Notes: generated by a model from the sequence alone, not told the origin. Shown: positions 5,769-14,750, counted from the first letter of the stretch. The stretch is 18,266 nt of DNA from an uncultured Clostridia bacterium (GCA_947632745.1 CANRQH010000014.1:1-18266); one strand, 5' to 3'. Translations and numbers: made by a program.

Positions 5769-8132
5769 ATGATATGTTCAATGTGTAAAAAAAATCCAGC
5801 AGCTATATTTTCTAGTAAAATAGACGCAAATGGAAAAAGAGAAATGGAAGGTTTATGTATATCTTGTGCTCAAAAGCTTGGAATAAATACAGACGAAATA
5901 TTAAAAGCACAGAATAATGCTGTTTTTAATACTTCTCCTTCAGAATTAAATAAAAATCTTGAAAACTTATTTAAAAACTTATCAGAAAGTTTAGATGAGA
6001 TTGACGAAATTGGATTTAATGCTATTCCAATGGACGAAAACTTAGATAAAGATGCAAATATAGATGAAGATGGACCTAAAGTATTTGCTGGTGCAATTCC
6101 CCTTGGTTCAATTTTCGGAAATATATTTAATCAAAAAGCACAAAATTCTAATGATGAAATTCCATCTGGAAATACTAAAAAGAAAGTAAAACCTGAAAAG
6201 AAAAAGCAAAAAAATAAAAAGAAAAGATACTTAGATACTTTTGGAACAAATTTAACTCTAAAAGCTCAAAATAATGAACTAGATATGGTAATTGGTAGAG
6301 ATAAAGAGCTTCAAAGAGTTGTACAAATTTTAAATAGACGTTCTAAAAATAATCCATGTTTAATTGGAGAGCCTGGTGTTGGAAAAACTGCAATAGCAAA
6401 TGCTCTAGCTATAAAAATTGCAAATAAAAATGTACCTGCAAAACTTTTAAATAAAGAAGTTTATTTATTAGATATGACATCAGTTGTTGCTGGAACTCAA
6501 TTTAGAGGTCAATTTGAAGCTAGAATGAAAGGCATTATAGAAGAATGCATAAACTATGGAAATATAATTCTTGTAATAGATGAAATTCACTCTATAATTG
6601 GCGCTGGTGGTAGTGGCGAAGATAGCTCGATGAATGCAGGAAATATTTTAAAACCTGCTTTAGCTGATGGGAAAATTCAAATAATTGGAACAACAACTAT
6701 AAAAGAATACCGTAAATATATAGAAAAAGATACAGCTTTAGAGCGTAGATTCCAACAGGTTCTTGTAGAAGAACCATCTGTTACAGATTCTATTGGAATT
6801 TTAGATGGAATTAAAAAATATTACGAAGATTACCACAAAGTAAAAATTTCATCAGATGTAATTAAACAAACTGTAGTTATGTCTGAAAAATATATTCATG
6901 ATAGGTATTTACCAGATAAAGCAATAGATATATTAGACGAAGCATGTTCACGAATTAACTTAGAAAATAAAGAATTATACAAATTAGAATTGCTAAGACA
7001 AAAATTAAAAGAAGTTCAAGATCAAAAAGATGAAGCAGTTACAACAGACTCAACAGAAGACTACCAAAAAGCAGCTGCTTTAAAAACAGAAGAATGCCGT
7101 TTAATTGAAGAAATAGACAAAATAAATTCTACAATGAAAATTAGGAACCTTACAATTCAAGATGTTGCAAATGTAATAGAAAGTTGGACCAAAATTCCTG
7201 TTAGTAAAATAACAGAAGAAGAAACTCAAAAACTTTTAAATTTAGAAGCAAATCTTCACAGAAAAATTATAGGTCAAAACGAAGCAGTAAATGCCGCTGC
7301 CCGTGCTATTCGCAGAAATAGAGCTGGTTTAAAATCTACTAAACGCCCACCTTCATTTATTTTCGTAGGTCCTACAGGTGTTGGTAAAACTGCATTAGCA
7401 AAAGCTCTTTCTTATGAAATGTTTGGCTCAGAAGATTCTATAATTAGAATAGATATGTCTGAATATATGGAAAGTAATTCAACTGCAAAACTTATTGGTG
7501 CACCTCCAGGATATGTAGGATATGATGATGCAGGTCAACTTACAGATAAAGTTAAACGTCACCCCTACTCTATCGTTCTTTTAGACGAAATTGAAAAAGC
7601 ACATCCAGATGTATTTAATATTCTTTTACAAATTTTAGATGATGGTAGACTAACAGACAGCCAAGGAAATACTGTAAGTTTTGAAAATACAATAATTATA
7701 ATGACATCAAATGCTGGTTCAAACCTAAACAACAATTCTATAGGTTTTGGAGCTTCAATGGATAAATACAAAATCGAAGAACGTTTAAAAGAAGTATTTA
7801 GACCTGAATTCTTAAATAGAGTTGATGAAGTGGTTGCATTTAACTCATTAACTAACGATGAATTAATTCAAATAGTTGATTTAATGTTAAATGACACTTC
7901 AATCGCCCTTTCTAACAAAGATATCACGCTAGAATTATCAAAAGAAGCTAAAAACTTTATTTTACAAAAAGGTACTAATTTAAAATTTGGTGCAAGACCT
8001 CTTCGTAGAGCTATTCAAAGATATATAGAAGATGAAATATCTGAAAAAATATTAAAAGGCGAAATTGTGGATGGGCAGAATATTATTGTTGATTTAAATA
8101 ATGATGCTTTAGATTTTCACATTTCTAATTAA
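5769..8132 (+). CDS. clpE: ClpE-like ATP-dependent Clp protease ATPase with N-terminal zinc finger
   Basis: A 787-residue HSP100 unfoldase. A four-Cys zinc finger (CSMC at 3-6, CISC at 30-33) opens the protein as in ClpE. A low-complexity linker with a Lys-rich block follows, then AAA-1 with Walker A GEPGVGKT (200-207) and Walker B VIDEIH (269-274). A UVR-like helix (about 428-462) comes next, then AAA-2 with GPTGVGKT (534-541) and VLLDEIEKAHPDVFN from 603, and the D2-small domain. IGF at 658-660 is the ClpP-docking loop, so it should feed substrates to ClpP. It lacks the Clp_N repeats of ClpC, so ClpE fits best. The start is fixed by the zinc finger, although the GAGG ribosome site is 13 bases away. 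murC follows after 61 bases. Confidence 0.9.
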   Translation: MICSMCKKNPAAIFSSKIDANGKREMEGLCISCAQKLGINTDEILKAQNNAVFNTSPSELNKNLENLFKNLSESLDEIDEIGFNAIPMDENLDKDANIDEDGPKVFAGAIPLGSIFGNIFNQKAQNSNDEIPSGNTKKKVKPEKKKQKNKKKRYLDTFGTNLTLKAQNNELDMVIGRDKELQRVVQILNRRSKNNPCLIGEPGVGKTAIANALAIKIANKNVPAKLLNKEVYLLDMTSVVAGTQFRGQFEARMKGIIEECINYGNIILVIDEIHSIIGAGGSGEDSSMNAGNILKPALADGKIQIIGTTTIKEYRKYIEKDTALERRFQQVLVEEPSVTDSIGILDGIKKYYEDYHKVKISSDVIKQTVVMSEKYIHDRYLPDKAIDILDEACSRINLENKELYKLELLRQKLKEVQDQKDEAVTTDSTEDYQKAAALKTEECRLIEEIDKINSTMKIRNLTIQDVANVIESWTKIPVSKITEEETQKLLNLEANLHRKIIGQNEAVNAAARAIRRNRAGLKSTKRPPSFIFVGPTGVGKTALAKALSYEMFGSEDSIIRIDMSEYMESNSTAKLIGAPPGYVGYDDAGQLTDKVKRHPYSIVLLDEIEKAHPDVFNILLQILDDGRLTDSQGNTVSFENTIIIMTSNAGSNLNNNSIGFGASMDKYKIEERLKEVFRPEFLNRVDEVVAFNSLTNDELIQIVDLMLNDTSIALSNKDITLELSKEAKNFILQKGTNLKFGARPLRRAIQRYIEDEISEKILKGEIVDGQNIIVDLNNDALDFHISN

Positions 8133-8193
8133 AAGCCCATAAAATAATTATATAATTGGGTTTAAATAATAATTTAATAGGAGTTTGATAACA

Positions 8194-9576
8194 ATGCCTA
8201 ATATTGAAAAATTACAAAAATACAAAAGTATATACATGGTAGGTATTGGTGGTGTTAGCATGAGCGGTATTGCAGAAATTTTATTAAACTTTGGTTTTGA
8301 AGTTTCTGGCTCAAATAACACCGCCACAGAAACCACAAAAAAATTAGAACAAGCTGGAATAAAAGTTTTTATTGGACATAGCGAAGAAAACATATCTAAT
8401 CCAGATATCGTTGTTTATTCTGCTGCAATAAAACAAGACAATATTGAACTTGTAACAGCTAAATCAAAAAACATACCAATAATAGAAAGAGCAGATTTTT
8501 TAGGAGAACTTACAAAATGTTTTAAAGAAACAATAACAATTGCTGGAACACACGGAAAAAGTACTACTACTTCTATGGTCTCATTATGTTTTTTAGAAGC
8601 ATTAAAAGACCCTTCTATTCAAGTAGGAGCTGACTTAAAACAAATTAATGGAAATTATAAAGTTGGAAATAGTGAATACTTTATAATAGAAGCATGTGAA
8701 TATGTAGAAAGCTTTTTAAAGTTCTACCCAAAATCTGAAATAATTTTAAACATAGATAATGACCACTTAGATTATTTTAAAACATTTGATAATATAAAAA
8801 ATGCATTTATAAAATATGTTAAAATTTTACCAGAAAATGGTTTGCTTGTTGTAAATGGTGATGATAAAAATACACTTGATTTAAAAAATTTCACTAAAGC
8901 AAAATGTTTAAGCTATGGTATTACCAACAAAAACACAGATTTTTTTGCTGTAAATATTTCTTTTGATAATGACGGATTTTCAGAATTCGATGTATATTCA
9001 AAAGAAAAATTCTATGGAAAAATAAAACTTAGTGTTCCTGGAATGCATAATGTTTTAAATGCTTTAGGTTGTATTGCTTTATGTGATTATTATGGAATAG
9101 ATTATGAAACAATAAGAAAAGCTTTGCTAAGTTTTACAGGTGCAGGAAGAAGATTTGAGTATAAAGGAAAAGTAAATGGTGCAAGCATTTATGATGACTA
9201 TGGTCACCACCCTACTGAAATTATTGCAACTGCTAAAGCTTTAATGAATAAAAAATATAACAAATCTTGGGTTGTTTTTCAACCACATACTTATAGTAGA
9301 ACTAAAACTCTTTTAGATGATTTTGCAAAAGCTCTTTTAAATTTTGACAACATAATAGTTTTAGATGTCTATGCTGCAAGAGAAAAAAATACTTATAACA
9401 TTTCTTCTAAAGACTTAGTTGATAAAATTTGTACTTTAGGAAAAAATGCTTTGTATATGCCAGATTTTAATAATTGCGTAGATTATTTAAAAGAAAATGT
9501 AAAAGAAAATGATATTGTTTTAACTCAAGGTGCTGGAACCGTAACTGAAATTGGTCCAATGCTTTTAGATAAATAA
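8194..9576 (+). CDS. murC: UDP-N-acetylmuramate--L-alanine ligase
   Basis: MurC adds L-Ala to UDP-MurNAc, the first amino acid of the peptidoglycan stem peptide, in the cytoplasm. The 460-residue protein has the N-terminal nucleotide motif GIGGVSMSGIA (17-27), the P-loop GTHGKSTTT (118-126), NIDNDHLDYF in the central domain, GAGRRFE, DDYGHHPTEI and FQPHTYSRT in the C-terminal part: the full MurC set at normal length. The start is the ATG at 8194, ten bases after AGGAG; a TTG at 8185 is too close to that site. It probably shares a transcript with the ClpE-like gene and ends at the hairpin terminator that follows. Both of its CGGA strings are out of frame (CAC GGA, GAC GGA) and disturb nothing. 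Confidence 0.96.
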   Translation: MPNIEKLQKYKSIYMVGIGGVSMSGIAEILLNFGFEVSGSNNTATETTKKLEQAGIKVFIGHSEENISNPDIVVYSAAIKQDNIELVTAKSKNIPIIERADFLGELTKCFKETITIAGTHGKSTTTSMVSLCFLEALKDPSIQVGADLKQINGNYKVGNSEYFIIEACEYVESFLKFYPKSEIILNIDNDHLDYFKTFDNIKNAFIKYVKILPENGLLVVNGDDKNTLDLKNFTKAKCLSYGITNKNTDFFAVNISFDNDGFSEFDVYSKEKFYGKIKLSVPGMHNVLNALGCIALCDYYGIDYETIRKALLSFTGAGRRFEYKGKVNGASIYDDYGHHPTEIIATAKALMNKKYNKSWVVFQPHTYSRTKTLLDDFAKALLNFDNIIVLDVYAAREKNTYNISSKDLVDKICTLGKNALYMPDFNNCVDYLKENVKENDIVLTQGAGTVTEIGPMLLDK

Positions 9577-9590
9577 TTGTTTAATACAAA

Positions 9591-9643
9591 AAGCAATGAT
9601 TTTATGGATTTTTCTTTCTCCAAAATCATTGCTTATTTTTTTA
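9591..9643. terminator. Bidirectional intrinsic terminator between murC and the pilus cluster
   Basis: Perfect 13-base arms AAGCAATGATTTT (9591-9603) and AAAATCATTGCTT (9622-9634), followed by ATTTTTTTA on the plus strand. On the minus strand the hairpin is followed by a U5 run, so it can end both convergent units. Confidence 0.92.
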
Positions 9644-9670
9644 TTTATTAAAAACTAAATATAATAAATT

Positions 9671-11516
9671 TTATGGGTAACTATTTAAAAAGTACTCTTG
9701 TCCTGTTCCATTATATATTTCGTAATTTACATTATTATCATTATATGAGCCCCATCTTTCTCTAGCAAGTGCTGTATAATATGCTTTTTTTAATTTGTCA
9801 TTTGTTGTTTTCATATAATTATATATTCCACCTGTCTCTTTAATTGGAACTAATCCAGAACTTCCCATTATACTAGTGTAGCTAGCTAGATAGCCTGATT
9901 GACCATCTGCTGCATTATAGCTTAACGGTACATAATATTTGGTTGTGTCTGTAGTTTTATCCTGTTTTATTTCAAAATTAACTTTCCAAATTCCTGGTTC
10001 AAATCCTAAATCTGTCTTAGTCATAATATTGCTCGAAGTTATAGTATTATCATTTGGTCTTGCATACATTCTATTACCATTGGTATCTCTTTTTAATATG
10101 TATATATCATTTTCATCGATATAAGCTGTTGTTAAATTGTTTGCAACTACTGAATATCCATTATATTTTTTATCTCCTAAGTTTAGTCCTTGTAAAAATG
10201 TAATTGCACATACATCGTTTTCTATTACTTCCCAATCTGTTTCAGAAATTTTTGGCATTATAAAATCTGTGCCTCCAGCATTTGATTCAAATGCTGTAAT
10301 AGCAGTTTCCAAATTAGTTTCTACGACATATCTTATTACAGAACTTCTATGTTTATTAAAGTTTGAACCTGGATATTCAATATTTTCTCCTCCAAAAATT
10401 TCAAAGTTTCCATATTCTGATAATTTTGTAGTTGATCCTTCTTTATTATATATAGTAGCACTAGTTGTTCTTAAAGTTTTTAATCCATATCCTGTTGCAA
10501 CAACACTATTTCCAGCCTTGTCTTTATATCCACTAACTGGAGTACTTAGAACTGCTCTTGAAAATTCATAAGAATGTTTATAATATTCATATGCACTTTT
10601 ATTTTTTTTAATTGCTAAATAATATTGTGCAAATTTTACTGGGTCTTGACTATAAACTGCTTGTTCATAATTTTTTTGACCATTTGAATCTATATAAAAA
10701 ATTCTACTATTTGCATCAACACTTACTACCGTTCCGTTTATGTCAACATTTTGTAGGTTTTTAGATGCTCCCTCTTCAAGATAATATTTTTTTCCATTTA
10801 TTTTTACATATTGATATTCTGTATTCCCAACATATTCCTTCATACACTCAGTATCATCTTTTGTAAATTTTTCTCTGCCATAGTAATATGCATCTTCTGT
10901 ACTATTATAATAGATTCCGAGGTTCATTTGTATTATTTGCTATATTATATAAATATCCACAATCATATACATAACTTCCTTTTATTATTCCTTGAATAGT
11001 TATATAATTATCTAATGTATATGTGATTGAAAAATCTGATGTACCAGTAGTATATCTACATGTATAATATATATAAGGTTTTAATCCTGATCTTATTTCT
11101 CCTGCTTTGCTATATTCTGTATCATAGGCACCATCTGGAACTTCAGTTAATATATTTGAATATGGTGAATAAATATAGTATCCATCATATAATGTAAATA
11201 CTACTGCTGGAACATATTCTTTCATCACACTTGAATTATATCCTGTGTAATTAAAATTTAAAACTAAAGAATCAAAAAATGTTTTTGCAGCTGCTTCTGT
11301 GCTTTTTACATTTTCAGTAGTTATATCTCCAAATGCATTATTTACTGTATTTAATTGATATGCCTTTATTGCAGAATATGTTGCATTTAATAATTTTGAA
11401 TCATATTCAAGTTCAGTCTGTGCTAATGTTATTTTGTTATCTATATATTCTGACATAAGTATAGCTATAGGAATTATTATTACTATAAATATAACTGATA
11501 ATGACTGTATCTTCAT
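9671..11516 (-). CDS. Large anchored pilus-cluster protein, needs +1 frameshift at CGGA
   Basis: With a +1 shift this is one 614-residue protein. The N-terminus (MKIQSLSVIFIVIIIPIAIL) is a membrane segment or prepilin-like leader; the rest is a long extracellular-looking domain rich in Tyr, Asn, Thr and Gly. Frame one runs to codon 200 and ends NTNEPRNLL-stop. Skipping the C at 10919 gives NEPGIYYNSTEDAYYYG and continues to 9671. AAAGGA lies 10 bases before the ATG at 11516. The ATG at 10927, which could start the second half, has no ribosome site and its product would lack a membrane anchor. As the last gene of the cluster it could be a tip, adhesin or TadE/G-like component; no specific family is recognised. 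A long hairpin separates it from the preceding gene. Confidence 0.75.
10916..10919 (-). other. Inferred +1 frameshift site CGGA in the large pilus gene
   Basis: In-frame CCT CGG AAT CTA TTA TAA. Dropping the C at 10919 gives CCT GGA ATC TAT TAT, Pro-Gly-Ile-Tyr-Tyr, opening a further 414 residues. Confidence 0.8.
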
Positions 11517-11616
11517 ATTTTGTTGTATTCCTTTCTAAGAAATAAAATTGTTTTTTTATAATTAAAAATACTTTACAATTCTAAGCCTTTACCTCTTTTG
11601 TAAATATAAAATTATT

Positions 11617-11671
11617 GGGAACAAACATATAATTTTTCCATAGCTTAAACAAAATTTATATGTTTGCTCCC
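11617..11671. terminator. Long hairpin between the last two pilus-cluster genes
   Basis: Near-perfect 21-base arms (11617-11637 and 11651-11671, beginning GGGAACAAACATATAA on the plus strand) around a 13-base loop, starting 3 bases after the stop codon of the 11675-12163 gene. On the minus strand it lacks a clean U-run, so it may be a partial terminator or a 3' stabiliser that lowers expression of the large gene. On the plus strand it is followed by TTTTT and could block transcription entering from the left. Confidence 0.65.
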
Positions 11672-11674
11672 TTT

Positions 11675-12163
11675 TTAATTCATTCCATTATATGTACACA
11701 TACCTGCTTCTTCTGCAACGATTTTTGAATCAGCTCCTGTTAACTGAGAAAATATTGTTTCACTTGTACTTTTTACCTTAACCGATACTTTGTCTCCTTC
11801 ATTTACCTTAAATGGTAAATGTTCTACTATTTGAGTTGTATAATAAATTGTAGATGCACCGTCACCTATATTTTCATCTCCACTATGCTTTTTAACAGGA
11901 TTTACATCTTGCTTTTCTATAGTAATTTCCACATCACATGCTATTTCATGAGACGCTAAAGTTAAAAGAAAATTATCATAATTTTCTTGTGTAATACTTC
12001 CTGTTGTTAGTATATTATTTGTAAAATTAGTAGTAGCTGTTTGTATTGAAGATTGTGTCATACTATCATTTTTGTCTGCTATCATAATTACTGGTGCGAT
12101 TAACATTATTGCACATGCAGCAACTAAAGATACTCCAGTCATTAAACTATCACCTAATGCCAT
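11675..12163 (-). CDS. Pilin-like or TadE-like membrane-anchored protein
   Basis: A 162-residue protein with one N-terminal hydrophobic segment (about residues 9-28 of MALGDSLMTGVSLVAACAIM...) and an outside-facing domain. Its TNFTNNILTTGSITQENYDNF stretch, in two parts around the Gly, and a conserved-looking DVEITIEKQ resemble helical minor pilins of Tad-like systems. It lacks the MENASKAL start of its neighbours. GGAAGGA lies before the ATG, and a good promoter of its own sits 41-69 bases upstream, so it may be made in larger amounts than the genes before it. Major versus minor pilin cannot be decided from sequence. Confidence 0.7.
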   Translation of the reverse strand: MALGDSLMTGVSLVAACAIMLIAPVIMIADKNDSMTQSSIQTATTNFTNNILTTGSITQENYDNFLLTLASHEIACDVEITIEKQDVNPVKKHSGDENIGDGASTIYYTTQIVEHLPFKVNEGDKVSVKVKSTSETIFSQLTGADSKIVAEEAGMCTYNGMN

Positions 12164-12203
12164 AACTTATTCCTTCCTTTCATAAAATAATAAAATCATT
12201 TAT

Positions 12204-12232
12204 ATTATAACATTTTTTTATTTATTTTGCAA
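12204..12232 (-). promoter_or_regulatory. Internal promoter for the 11675-12163 gene
   Basis: On the minus strand, TTGCAA (12232-12227), a 17-base spacer and TATAAT (12209-12204), in the short gap after the preceding gene's stop codon. Confidence 0.65.
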
Positions 12233-12241
12233 ACTTTTTAA

Positions 12242-12808
12242 TTAAATTTCTATATATGTAATAATTCTTCTTTCTGTTTTTTCTTCAAGAGAAACACCAC
12301 TATCTGTATAGTCTTTATACGCTCCGATATATTCACTAAAATTTTTATCTTTTATATAACTATAAAGTTTGCCATCATTTAAAACTTCACTTACATTCTG
12401 GTTTGCATTTCTTCCAATAGAAGCCTTTAATATTCTTTCACCAGCATTGATTATATTACTTCCATTAACGCTTATATTCTTAGTTGCATTTGCTATAGTT
12501 ACATGACTATTATTTAAAGAATCATAATTTTTTAATTTTATATATATTGTATAGTCACCTTTTAATATTCTATACATAGAAGAAACAACAGCATCAGCAT
12601 TAACAACTCTAATAGCTCCATTTTCTTCACTTTTTAAATAATTGACATATTGTTCTCCGTTTTTTGCCATTTCAACCGTTTCATCTTCACCTATTAAAAT
12701 ATCTGCTTCAGCTCTTGCATTTGTAAAAGAAGATATACAAACGGTAAGAGCTATTATAAATATTAAAATTTGTCCTGCCATAATCAATGCTTCTGATGCA
12801 CTTTCCAT
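12242..12808 (-). CDS. Pilin-like protein, MESASEAL variant
   Basis: A 188-residue protein whose start (MESASEALIMAGQILIFIIA) is a variant of the MENASKAL leader-helix of the neighbouring genes; one membrane segment spans about residues 8-28. The rest is a soluble domain ending in a beta-like REIITYIEI-type strand (ERRIITYIEI). AGGAGGT lies 5 bases before the ATG. Two Lys residues near the start of the family are Glu here, so it may be a minor subunit. Two CGGA strings occur but are out of frame (AAC GGA, ATC GGA), consistent with the intact frame. Confidence 0.75.
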   Translation of the reverse strand: MESASEALIMAGQILIFIIALTVCISSFTNARAEADILIGEDETVEMAKNGEQYVNYLKSEENGAIRVVNADAVVSSMYRILKGDYTIYIKLKNYDSLNNSHVTIANATKNISVNGSNIINAGERILKASIGRNANQNVSEVLNDGKLYSYIKDKNFSEYIGAYKDYTDSGVSLEEKTERRIITYIEI

Positions 12809-12850
12809 TGTATACCTCCTTTTTTATATTTTTAAGACTAAAACATTATT

Positions 12851-13256
12851 TTAATTTATAGTAATACTAGTTATAAGTCCATTTGAATCTGGTGTTCCTC
12901 CGACCTTATAATAAACATTTCCGAGTAGGAACTCTTGTATATGTTGTAAACCCTCTTGCAAGGGTTACTTTAGAACCTGAAACTGCTATTTTTTTATGAG
13001 TTTCTCCAGATCTATTTGCAGCAATATTAACTGTTACACAATATTGCAATAAAGCGTTAACTTGTGAACCAGATATACTATTTCCTAAATAAGGGGTTAT
13101 TTGAGCATTAAAATTTGCGATTTCTTTTGAGTCCATATTAATAGCATTTTTTGCAGAATTACTTACATTATTAAATATCATTATTCCTAATGATATTATT
13201 AAAATTGCAACTAATATAGAGCCAGCTATAATCAATGCTTTAGACGCATTTTCCAT
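12851..13256 (-). CDS. MENASKAL pilin-like protein, needs +1 frameshift at CGGA
   Basis: With a +1 shift this gene makes 134 residues. It starts MENASKALIIAGSILVAILI, a short polar start plus a hydrophobic helix, as in its neighbours. Frame one reaches codon 112 and ends RVPTRKCLL-stop. Skipping the C at 12923 gives VPTGNVYYKVGG, then PDSNGLITSITIN-stop at 12851. The restored end aligns with the intact neighbour at 13296-13706 (YTIKAGYDSNGIIVGMDYK), so the second frame is clearly the true C-terminus. AGGAGGT lies 7 bases before the ATG. A second CGGA, 22 bases further on, is out of frame (GTC GGA) and needs no shift. Confidence 0.8.
12920..12923 (-). other. Inferred +1 frameshift site CGGA in a pilin-like gene
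   Basis: In-frame ACT CGG AAA TGT TTA TTA TAA. Dropping the C at 12923 gives ACT GGA AAT GTT TAT TAT, restoring a C-terminus homologous to the adjacent pilin. Confidence 0.85.
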
Positions 13257-13295
13257 ATTCTAACCTCCTATTAATTATAATTTTATTATAAAATA

Positions 13296-13706
13296 TTATT
13301 TATAATCCATTCCAACAATTATTCCATTACTATCATAACCAGCTTTAATAGTATATGTTGTTGAATTTGCAGGACTAGGTACTGTTGTTCCAGGTGCCGA
13401 AGTTTGTGTAGTGGTATTTGGAGTTCCTGTATTAGTAAATTTAATCCATCTGTTTGTTCCACTTTTTGTTTCAGCAGCATTACTTGCAATAATTGCTTGA
13501 GCTAAAGATACTACCTCACTAGCTGTCTTTCTTTGTCCAACATAAGTTTCCCATTGAGAATTAAATCCCTGTATTTCTTGTTTATTTAGGTTAGCACTTC
13601 CAACTGTATTTTTTGCATTGTTATATACCATTATTCCTAATGATATAATTAAAATTGATAATAGTATAGCTCCTGCTATAATTAGTGCTTTTGACGCGTT
13701 TTCCAT
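13296..13706 (-). CDS. MENASKAL pilin-like protein
   Basis: A 136-residue protein with the shared N-terminus MENASKALIIAGAILLSILI, one hydrophobic helix (about 8-28) and a small soluble domain with a Thr/Ser/Pro-rich stretch, ending in KAGYDSNGIIVGMDYK. AAGGAGG lies 8 bases before the ATG. It is intact in one frame and has no in-frame CGG, so it is the best template for its frameshifted neighbour at 12851-13256. Such proteins probably assemble into a filament built by the TadB/TadC-like and ATPase proteins upstream. The peptidase that would cut the leader is not in this window, and the cleavage point is unclear. Confidence 0.8.
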   Translation of the reverse strand: MENASKALIIAGAILLSILIISLGIMVYNNAKNTVGSANLNKQEIQGFNSQWETYVGQRKTASEVVSLAQAIIASNAAETKSGTNRWIKFTNTGTPNTTTQTSAPGTTVPSPANSTTYTIKAGYDSNGIIVGMDYK

Positions 13707-13751
13707 AATAAAATTCCTCCTTTAATTTTTATCTTTTATATTTTATATTTA

Positions 13752-13785
13752 TAGATAAAGTAAACCTATGGAAATTTCTTTATCT
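13752..13785. repeat. Inverted repeat before the pilin at 13296-13706
   Basis: TAGATAAAG and CTTTATCTA are perfect 9-base arms around a loop of about 16 bases, between the 13804-14235 gene and the next. It is AU-rich and could be a weak mRNA hairpin. A perfect 16-base palindrome, TAAAAACATGTTTTTA, lies beside it at 13791-13806. Confidence 0.4.
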
Positions 13786-13803
13786 AATTTTAAAAACATG
13801 TTT

Positions 13804-14235
13804 TTAGGTAGTTTTTTGCTCGAATAACATGTAACTAACTCTACCTGTTTTATTATAATTTATTTTTGTACATTCAAAATGTATTAATTCATATAATTCT
13901 ACAAATTTTGTTATTCCATTATTGTAAAACATCTCCATTTTATATGTCTTATCTTCATCTAACATTTTTACATCTATAAGTATAGAATTTCTATCATTTT
14001 CAACATAAAATCCTTCTTCATTTTTTAAAACTGAATTTCTTTCATTGCTATCAACAGCTCTATTTATAATAGATGTTAATTCTGTTCCTAAAATTTCTTT
14101 ATTCAAATACATTTCATATTCTAAATTTTCTTTATTAATTTCTTTTTGTTCATTTTTATATTGCTGATATTTTATATAGAATAGTGAGATTACAATAATT
14201 ATTAAACACAATATAAAAATTAATGTTTTTTTCAT
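13804..14235 (-). CDS. Membrane-anchored minor pilin-like protein
   Basis: A 143-residue protein (MKKTLIFILCLIIIVISLFY) with Lys-Lys before one hydrophobic segment, then a soluble domain ending GRVSYMLFEQKTT. The C-terminal layout (a strand, then Cys, then GRV and a final strand) parallels the restored end of the pilin at 14305-14740, so it is probably a divergent relative without the MENASKAL start. I prefer the ATG at 14235, 12 bases after AAAGGA; an ATG at 14247 begins almost inside that site. Its position among pilin genes suggests a minor subunit or assembly factor. No in-frame CGG. Confidence 0.7.
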   Translation of the reverse strand: MKKTLIFILCLIIIVISLFYIKYQQYKNEQKEINKENLEYEMYLNKEILGTELTSIINRAVDSNERNSVLKNEEGFYVENDRNSILIDVKMLDEDKTYKMEMFYNNGITKFVELYELIHFECTKINYNKTGRVSYMLFEQKTT

Positions 14236-14304
14236 TTTTAATCTCATTCCTTTCTAAAGGTACAACTTTGTTGGAAAAGAATTTCCCTCTATTTATCTTA
14301 TAAC

Positions 14305-14740
14305 TTATATAACTGTATTTATTGCAATACTTTCTACATATAAAGTTGAAGAGTTTATTTTAACGTCTCCCCTGTTGCATTTATATTTTACATTTATATT
14401 TTTCAGTAGCTCATTTTCTAAATCCTCTATACTTTTTGTAGGTACTGCCCAATTCACTCCGATTAACAAGTACTTTAACAGTAGTTTGTTTTCTTTGCAT
14501 TTCATTATTATCTTTTGCTAAATTTACTATTGTTACAACATCCTGAATAGACAAGTCTTGCCTTCCTTCATAATTTAAAAATTTTTGATTAAATTTTGAA
14601 ATTTCAGGACGATTAAGTGCAGAATATATTTCGGAAGTATCTGTGCGTAATTTAGTATATACATATGCGAAAAGTGTTAACAATAATATACCAATTAAAA
14701 CACTAGCTGCGATTAACAGTGCTTTTGACGCATTTTCCAT
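14305..14740 (-). CDS. MENASKAL pilin-like protein, needs +1 frameshift at CGGA
   Basis: With a +1 shift this is a 144-residue protein starting MENASKALLIAASVLIGILL. Frame one reaches codon 94 and then drifts into a non-homologous tail ending YRGFRK-stop. Skipping the C at 14461 gives KVLVNGVNWAVPTKSIEDL and continues to 14305, ending in strands (VKYKC..., LYVESIAINTVI) that match the layout of the neighbouring gene. AGGAG lies 7 bases before the ATG, which is 10 bases after the previous stop. An ATG at 14505 that might start the second half has no ribosome site, and its first residues are the helix region in the wrong frame. Confidence 0.78.
14458..14461 (-). other. Inferred +1 frameshift site CGGA in a pilin-like gene
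   Basis: In-frame AAT CGG AGT GAA. Dropping the C at 14461 gives AAT GGA GTG AAT TGG, Asn-Gly-Val-Asn-Trp, and extends the protein by about 50 residues. The exact slip point within CGGAG is inferred by analogy with the other sites. Confidence 0.78.
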
Positions 14741-14750
14741 AGCTTTACTC

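Noticed and set aside
8133..8193. Hairpin in the gap between the ClpE-like gene and murC as a terminator
   Set aside because: AAGCCCA and TGGGTTT can pair only around a long AT-rich loop and no U-run follows, so readthrough into murC is more likely.
10905..10927. Treating the second halves of the split genes as independent genes (starts at 4444, 10927, 14505)
   Set aside because: Their first residues are in the wrong frame relative to the family, two of the three have no ribosome site, and the encoded parts lack the N-terminal domain or anchor they need. The site before 4444 is GAGGAA within conserved coding sequence.
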